Source of the DNA: Micromonospora sp. PLK6-60
Lineage (GTDB): Bacteria > Actinomycetota > Actinomycetes > Mycobacteriales > Micromonosporaceae
Reading direction: 5' to 3'
DNA length: 64,000 bases
Assembly (NCBI RefSeq): GCF_019890675.1
Contig: NZ_JAIOAA010000017.1
Location: 1 to 64,000 of the forward strand
Below the pieces are notes generated by a model. It made no database searches. It had not been told where the DNA came from and saw only the letters and a list, made by a program, of their open reading frames with translations. This document shows positions 59,801 to 64,000 of this stretch, piece after piece. The position numbers and the translations under genes are program-made. How positions within the stretch are numbered: position 1 is the first letter of the stretch; the number at the start of each line of letters is the position of its first letter.

Positions 59801-62800
59801 CGTCCGGCTCGTGCGGGCCGATGTCCCGCAGCACCGTTCCGGCCTCGGCGTTCGCGAGGCGGTCGAGGGTGGCGACGAGCTGGCCGGCGAGCCGTTCGAC
59901 GCTGTCCCGCCGGTACAGGTCGGTGCTGAACTCCACCTCGATGTCGAGCCCGCCGGGCGACTCCTGGAAGGAGAACATCAGCTCGAACTTCGCGGTGTGG
60001 TTCGCCTCGATGGGCCGGGGGTCGACCGTGGCGAGCCCCAACCGCAGCGGCCGCGGCGGACGCTGCTGGTAGTTGACGACCACCGGGAAGGGCAGGGCCC
60101 CGCGCGACGCCCCGGTCAGCCCCAGCTCCCGGCAGACGCTCTGCGCCGGCACGTCCTGGTGACGGTAGGCGCCCACGCAGGCGTCCCGGACCCGGCCCAG
60201 CAGTTCCTCGACCGGGGTGTCGCCGGTCGCGGCCACCCGGATCGGCAGCACGTTGACGAGGTAGCCGATCAGATCGGTGGTGTCCGGTCCCCGGCCGTTG
60301 GTCAGGCTGCCGAGGCACAGGGCGTCCCGCTCGGTGTGGGCGGCCAGCACGGTGTACACGCCGGCCAGGCAGAGCATGAAGCGGCTGATCCCGTGCCGGC
60401 GGGCGGCCTCGGCCAGGTGGGCGCTCGCGGGCTCCCCGACGCGCAGCCGGACCCGGTCCCCGGCGCCACTGAGGACGGCGGGCCGGGGCCGGTCGGTGAC
60501 CAGGTCGAGGGTGAGCGCGCCGCCGTCGACGGCCTGCCGCCACCACCGCACGGCGGCGGGCAGCCGCTCGGGCAGCCGGGCGAGCGTCTGCCGGACGTGG
60601 TCGGCGTAGCGCAGCCGCGCCGGGTGCGCCGCCGCGTCGGCGTAGGACGCGGACAGGTCGGCGAGGAGCACGTCCACCGACCAGTCGTCGGCGATGACGT
60701 GGTGCAGCTCGACGTGGACGACGGTCCGGTCCGCGGCGAGCCGGGCCACCAGCAGGCGTGCCAGGGGTGTCCCGTCCGTGCCGGTGGTGGGCCGGGCCAG
60801 CAGCGCGTCGACCCGGGCCTGCCGCTGCCCGGCGGGCAGCTCCCGCAGGTCGTGGTGGACGAACGCCTCGTCCGGATCGGCCGCCGGTACCTGCCGGTAC
60901 TCGTCGCCGTCGCGCCGCACGACCATCCGCAGCGCCTCCTGCCGCGCGGCGACCCGGTGGAACGCGGCCCGCAGCCGCGCGACGTCGACCGGCCCGGCGA
61001 CCAGGAAGGTGCGCCGGATCAGGTAGCGGTGCGGCGGCCGGCCCTGCTGGTCGAACCAGACGCCCCGCTGCCCGGGCAGCAGCGGCAGCGCGGCGGCCGG
61101 CTCCGCCGGTGGGCCGGCGGTTCGCGCCCGCGCGGCCGTGGCGTCGACCAGCGCGGCGATCTCCCGGACCGTGGCCGCGGTCAACAGCTCCCCCAGCCCG
61201 ACCGCCACTCCCCGCGCCCGCTCGACGCCGGCCGCCACGGTCATCGCCGCCAGCGAGTCGCCGCCGGCGGCCAGGAAGTCGGTGTCCGGTCCGACCGGCG
61301 CGCCGAGGACCTGGCCGACGAGTCCGGCGACGAGGTGTTCGGTGGCGGTGCCGCCGTCCGGCGCGACCGCCGGGGTGCCGGGCCGCCGGTCGGCCTGCCC
61401 GGTCAGCGCGCGGCGATCGGCCTTGCCGTTCGCGGTGACCGGCAGCGCCGGCAGCACCGTCACCGTCGCCGGCACCTGGGCCGGCGGCAGGGTGGCGGCG
61501 GCGTACCCGATCAGGTCGCCCACGGCGGCGGGTTCGCGCAGCACGACGAAGGCGGCGAGCCGCCGGTTCAGCTCCGGACCGGGCGCGACCACGGCGGCCT
61601 CCCGCACCGCCGGATGCCGCAGCAGCGTCCGTTCCGTCTCGGCCGGCTCGACCCGGTATCCCCGGATCTTCACCTGGTCGTCGGTCCGGCCGAGGAACCG
61701 CAGGTTGCCGTCGGGAAGCAGGCGCACCCGGTCCCCGGTCAGGTACGCGGTGCGGCCGGGATGCCCCGGCTCGGGGACGAAGCGCTCGGCGGTCAGGTCC
61801 GGCTGCCCCCGGTAGCCACGGGCGACGCCACCGCCACCGACGCAGAGCTCACCCTCCTCGCCGGGCGCGACCGGACGGCGGTCCGGGCCCAGCACGTGTG
61901 CCCTCGCTCCGGACAGCGGCCGGCCGATGGGCACGTCCGGCCAGGACTCGTCGTAGCAGCGTTCGCCGTGCAGCACCAGCCAGCAGGCGTAGACCGTCGT
62001 CTCGGTGGGGCCGTACCCGTTGACGATGGTGCAGTGGGGCAGCCGGCGGAGCGCGGTCCGCACCGCCGCCACCCCGGCCCGGTCCCCGCCGGAGATGCAG
62101 AGCCGCAGGCCACGCAGGTCGTCGGCGACGTGTTCCATGGCGAGCCGGAACAGCGGGGCGGCCAGCCGCAGGACGGTGACCCGGTGGCGCCGGACCGCCC
62201 GGCCGATGTCGTGGACGCTCGGGCGGTCCCGCCCCGGCAGCGCCAGCGTCGCCCCGTTGAGCAGGGCCCCCCAGATCTCGAAGACCGACGGGTCGACGTG
62301 CAGGGGGGCCAACTGGAGTACGACGTCGTCCGGCCCGAGCCCGGCCTCCGGCGCCCGGGCCAGGGCGAGCACCGACCCGTCCGCCACCTCGACCGCCTTC
62401 GGTCGACCGGTGCTGCCGGAGGTGGCGATGACGTACGCCAGGGGTGCCGGCTCCCCGAGCGGCGGCTCCGGGAGGTCCCCGTCGGCGGTCGGGGGCCGGT
62501 CGACGGACAGCACCCGCACGCCGGGCAGCACGGCACGCAGCCGGTCCACCTCGGACGGGTCGGCGAACAGCGTGCGTACCCCGCACTCGGTGACCAGGGC
62601 GCGCAACCGGTCGTCGGGCGCGGCGGGGTCCGCCGGCAGGTACGCACCGCCGGCGAGGATCACGCCGACCAGCGTCGCGACCGCTGCCGGCGACGCGGCC
62701 ATCCGGACCGCCACCAGTTCTCCGGGCGCCCCGACCGGCCCGAGCCGGCGGGCCACCGCGCCGGACCAGCCGGCCAGGGTGCGGTAGTCGAGGCGGTCGT

Positions 62801-62900
62801 GGTCGGAGACGACCGCCGTGCGCTCGCCATGGGTGCGGGCGACGGCCAGGAACGCGTCGGCGAGCGGACGCCGCACCGGCGGGTACCCGGGCGTCCTCAT
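56832..62900 (-). CDS. Bimodular NRPS, A-T-C-A-T-reductase
   Basis: This 2022-aa synthetase has no loading C domain. A1 spans about 10-500 (ATSGSTGRPKAVEV, NGYGPTETTVYA, YLTGD, NGKADR); T1 has DFLAAGGDSL with Ser549. The C domain is about 605-1030 with the active-site motif HHVIADD at 733-739, where the usual final Gly is Asp. A2 spans about 1050-1535 (YTSGSTGRPRGAV, NGYGPTEAAI); T2 has FFAVGGDSL with Ser1585. The terminal reductase (1658-2015) has TGATGFVG and the Ser1790, Tyr1823, Lys1827 set. It would release a dipeptide as an aldehyde or alcohol by NADPH reduction. The layout matches AusA-type pyrazinone synthetases. Substrate codes were not assigned. Confidence 0.93.
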   Translation of the reverse strand: MRTPGYPPVRRPLADAFLAVARTHGERTAVVSDHDRLDYRTLAGWSGAVARRLGPVGAPGELVAVRMAASPAAVATLVGVILAGGAYLPADPAAPDDRLRALVTECGVRTLFADPSEVDRLRAVLPGVRVLSVDRPPTADGDLPEPPLGEPAPLAYVIATSGSTGRPKAVEVADGSVLALARAPEAGLGPDDVVLQLAPLHVDPSVFEIWGALLNGATLALPGRDRPSVHDIGRAVRRHRVTVLRLAAPLFRLAMEHVADDLRGLRLCISGGDRAGVAAVRTALRRLPHCTIVNGYGPTETTVYACWLVLHGERCYDESWPDVPIGRPLSGARAHVLGPDRRPVAPGEEGELCVGGGGVARGYRGQPDLTAERFVPEPGHPGRTAYLTGDRVRLLPDGNLRFLGRTDDQVKIRGYRVEPAETERTLLRHPAVREAAVVAPGPELNRRLAAFVVLREPAAVGDLIGYAAATLPPAQVPATVTVLPALPVTANGKADRRALTGQADRRPGTPAVAPDGGTATEHLVAGLVGQVLGAPVGPDTDFLAAGGDSLAAMTVAAGVERARGVAVGLGELLTAATVREIAALVDATAARARTAGPPAEPAAALPLLPGQRGVWFDQQGRPPHRYLIRRTFLVAGPVDVARLRAAFHRVAARQEALRMVVRRDGDEYRQVPAADPDEAFVHHDLRELPAGQRQARVDALLARPTTGTDGTPLARLLVARLAADRTVVHVELHHVIADDWSVDVLLADLSASYADAAAHPARLRYADHVRQTLARLPERLPAAVRWWRQAVDGGALTLDLVTDRPRPAVLSGAGDRVRLRVGEPASAHLAEAARRHGISRFMLCLAGVYTVLAAHTERDALCLGSLTNGRGPDTTDLIGYLVNVLPIRVAATGDTPVEELLGRVRDACVGAYRHQDVPAQSVCRELGLTGASRGALPFPVVVNYQQRPPRPLRLGLATVDPRPIEANHTAKFELMFSFQESPGGLDIEVEFSTDLYRRDSVERLAGQLVATLDRLANAEAGTVLRDIGPHEPDEERRWPAEQAPGDSDATLHGLFARSARTYPDRTAVVGDDTVLSYRELDQLSDTVAGRLSALGVGPGDRVALCLARTPRLVVSILGVLKTGAAYVPLDPDYPVDRLRFVLADAAPRAVISTKDIIERHFPPSARTGALPPLLDIDRLIVPADETPALRESRADAPAYLIYTSGSTGRPRGAVLTHRSVANTLHGNLARHPFASDDVWLQLTSPGFDVAAYEQFMPLVSGGTLVYCGDDVRADGAALTRHIRDNGVTVLVMVPSLLRALGRPDLGTVRILLVAGEPADPHDTRHFARDRVVINGYGPTEAAILATTHQAGADEDRARIPIGRPLPGTTAHVIDRHGRLAATGVPGELWLGGAGVGVGYWNQPERTAELFTTHPALGGQRLYRTGDRVRRLPDGTLDYLGRLDGQIKLRGFRIELGEIEMALAGHPSVSEALAVLLGAGADARLAVAYVGPAAPEDARAHLVRLLPAYMVPRTVAAVSALPVNGNGKADRRALAEQLAALRAPAPGVPVARPGGLAGQLVALWQEILGDVPVGPTDDFFAVGGDSLRVIRLLTAVERRHGTRIPVRDFLTEPTIRAMVRQLSDPAEPAAGVALVGPDDARLDPDIRFDRPTPPPGPGDPILLTGATGFVGAHVLGELLRATDGPVRCLVRASTVDAARARIAEAARRYGVPVDPADPRIEPLCGDLQLPGLGLTADALRAARAATTVLHVGATVHHLSGFHHLAAANVAGTAEVLRIAASGTPARVHHVSTLGVLREPGAGRPGRLSEASPVAGERHSRGGGYAATKWAAEQLVAQAVARGAHARIYRLGRAGPSATSGVSNADDMLTRLLATSAALGCYPDDERLHSDLLPVDVMARALVALALAEAPAGTVRHLHHPRRTSLATLLAGHDRRTGGTTRPVPLGGWLDRLGAATETGAALPALAYREHLRELRDRPGSAVAYDNQATLSALSAVGVALPDLDDALVDRWWRDLDSIGGTAR

Positions 62901-63304
62901 GCCGGCTCCCGGTGCAGGGCCTCGACCATGCTCGCGGTGTCGTACAGGTCCAGATAGCGGGCGATCAGCCCGTCCCGGATGGTGAAGACGTTCATCCACT
63001 GTGCCTCGTACCGGGCGGCGTTGTGCAGCACCCGGGTGCGGCTGAAGCCGAGGACCACCACGCGGTCGCCGGCGTCCAGGAAGTCGTAGGGTTGGCACAC
63101 CTCCACCGAGATCCACTGCCGGACGATGGTGAAGAACCGCCGGAAGCCCTCGACCCCCTGGTACGTCCCGGCCCAGGGCAGCGACGGGGGTCCGTGATAG
63201 ATCCACTCGAAGTCGTCGGTGAGCAGCGCCTCGATCTCGGTGAGCTTGCCGTCGTCGAACAGCTGGAAGAACCGGCGCACCACGTCGACGTCCTGCTGAC
63301 TCAT
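62897..63304 (-). CDS. SnoaL-like NTF2-fold protein
   Basis: This 135-aa protein has the SnoaL/NTF2-like pattern: DVVRRFFQLFDDGKLTEIEA, WAGTYQGVEGFRRFFTIVRQ, DAGDRVVVLGFSRTRV and a closing RDGLIARYLDLYDT. Such proteins act as cyclases, isomerases, hydroxylases or binding proteins in natural product pathways. It overlaps its neighbours on both sides by 4 bp. It could guide cyclisation of the aldehyde released by the NRPS, but nothing in the sequence fixes this. Confidence 0.8.
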   Translation of the reverse strand: MSQQDVDVVRRFFQLFDDGKLTEIEALLTDDFEWIYHGPPSLPWAGTYQGVEGFRRFFTIVRQWISVEVCQPYDFLDAGDRVVVLGFSRTRVLHNAARYEAQWMNVFTIRDGLIARYLDLYDTASMVEALHREPA

Positions 63305-64000
63305 TGCGGCCTCCTCACGGCGTGGCCGCGCACCCGCGCCCGGCGCCGTACGCGTTCGACGAGACGAAAGACCGCCGCTTCGGCCAGCAGCCGAGGGGCG
63401 GAGATGCGGGACAGTCGCCGAGCCCCGTCCATCACCTGCTGGATCTCCCCCTCGGTGGCGACCAACGGCAGCAGGAACACGTCGTAGACCACGAACGCCC
63501 GGGCCCGCCGGATCCACCAGCTGATCAGCGCGAAGGTCAGCCACTCGCCCTCGGGGTCGACGAGCCGCCGCAGCGGGCGCGGCACCCTCGGCTCGAACCT
63601 GCCGAGCAGCCCCTCGGCGAACCGTCGCCCCACCACGCCGCGCCGGTTCCCGGCCATGGCGGCGAGGCCCCGACGGACGACCTCGGACAGGGCCGCCACC
63701 CGGGATGCGATCTGCAGGGCGTCGACCTGGGCGACGGCGTGCCCGGCGAAATGGGCGCCGAGTTGGTGGGCGTGCTGGCCGCGCAGCTCCTCGACCAGGA
63801 GCGGGTTGGCGCGGCGGGCCGCCTGGTAGACCTCCTCGGACACCAGCGCGGACCCGGTGGGGAAGCAACCGTAGCTGAGGGCCTTGGACAGGCTCATCAG
63901 GTCGATGTCGGGGAGCCTGCCCTGGTGGGCGAAGCGGGTGCCGCACCGGTAGAAGGAGGTGAGCACCTCGTCGACGCCGACCAGGAGGCCCTGTTCCGCC
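63301..64000 (-). CDS. Class III aminotransferase, C-terminal part (5' end outside window)
   Basis: The frame is open to the window edge and encodes at least 232 residues. GLLVGVDEVLTSFYRCGTRF holds the Asp that contacts PLP, and DLMSLSKALSYGCFPTGSAL holds the Schiff-base lysine. This is a fold-type I, class III (ornithine/GABA-type) aminotransferase. The C-terminal extension of about 90 residues with many Arg is longer than usual. It lies directly upstream of the SnoaL and NRPS genes (ATGA overlap). It could aminate the aldehyde from the NRPS reductase or make a diamino or beta-amino building block (inference). Confidence 0.82.
   Translation of the reverse strand, partial: AEQGLLVGVDEVLTSFYRCGTRFAHQGRLPDIDLMSLSKALSYGCFPTGSALVSEEVYQAARRANPLLVEELRGQHAHQLGAHFAGHAVAQVDALQIASRVAALSEVVRRGLAAMAGNRRGVVGRRFAEGLLGRFEPRVPRPLRRLVDPEGEWLTFALISWWIRRARAFVVYDVFLLPLVATEGEIQQVMDGARRLSRISAPRLLAEAAVFRLVERVRRRARVRGHAVRRPQ

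Noticed and set aside
56832..62900. Prediction of the amino acids selected by A1 and A2
   Set aside because: The pocket residues could not be aligned reliably by eye (A1 has VDPSVFEIW and A2 has FDVAAYEQF at the first positions), so no substrate is claimed.
56994..62957. Plus-strand open frame of 1987 codons opposite the NRPS
   Set aside because: It has shadow composition with no domains, and the minus strand carries complete NRPS motifs throughout.

Overview
The window is very GC-rich DNA with dense, mostly start/stop-overlapping genes, GTG and TTG starts, secreted ricin-lectin (CBM13) hydrolases, FadR/LacI/IclR/PadR regulators, a type VII-type toxin locus and a modular NRPS cluster. This points to a filamentous actinobacterium, most likely of the Micromonosporaceae (inference from composition and gene style). 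No tRNA, rRNA, CRISPR array, insertion sequence or phage gene was seen.

Layout. (1) 1-6.1 kb: a rifampicin phosphotransferase gene (rph) preceded by a rifamycin-associated element, then two membrane glycosyltransferase-type genes. (2) 6.1-15.5 kb: a LacI-controlled sugar module, with a four-gene ABC transporter/serine hydrolase operon on the minus strand and a GH32/43-like beta-propeller enzyme on the plus strand; both carry GCTAAA-N4-TTTA(G/C) operators. Next come KDG kinase and KDPG aldolase genes, divergent from an IclR regulator. (3) 15.5-30.6 kb: an apparent L-fucose utilisation region. It holds a secreted GH29 alpha-L-fucosidase, a ribose-type ABC importer, an aldo-keto reductase, a lactonase-type amidohydrolase, two L-fuconate-dehydratase-type enolases, a KduD-like SDR, a zinc alcohol dehydrogenase and two FadR-type GntR regulators. 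Related ACAT-N3-ATGT operator-like sites lie inside the predicted promoters.

(4) 30.6-44.8 kb: a mixed block with an L-2-hydroxyglutarate oxidase-type gene, a GlsB-like membrane protein, a GH64 beta-1,3-glucanase, an acyl-CoA oxidase, a secreted GH5-like protein that has lost its catalytic residues, a DHFR-family protein, a membrane-anchored trypsin-like protease, a vanZ/response regulator/kinase operon with a Tat-exported serine-hydrolase-like protein sharing its operator, and a PadR/membrane-protein pair. (5) 44.9-47.7 kb: a WXG100/YbaB polymorphic-toxin locus in which the secretion half and the HNH nuclease half are separate overlapping genes, followed by two SUKH immunity genes. (6) 47.9-49.5 kb: a SolA-like oxidase and an OsmC-like protein.

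(7) 49.5-64 kb and beyond: one long minus-strand biosynthetic operon. It encodes a class III aminotransferase (cut by the window edge), a SnoaL-like protein, a bimodular A-T-C-A-T-R NRPS with a terminal reductase, a P450, a 3Fe-4S ferredoxin, a GlcD-like FAD enzyme, an MFS exporter, a TauD-type dioxygenase, an ATP-grasp ligase and a HisC-like aminotransferase. The NRPS layout is that of dipeptide-aldehyde/pyrazinone synthetases; the tailoring set suggests a modified or unusual building block. The product cannot be named from the sequence.
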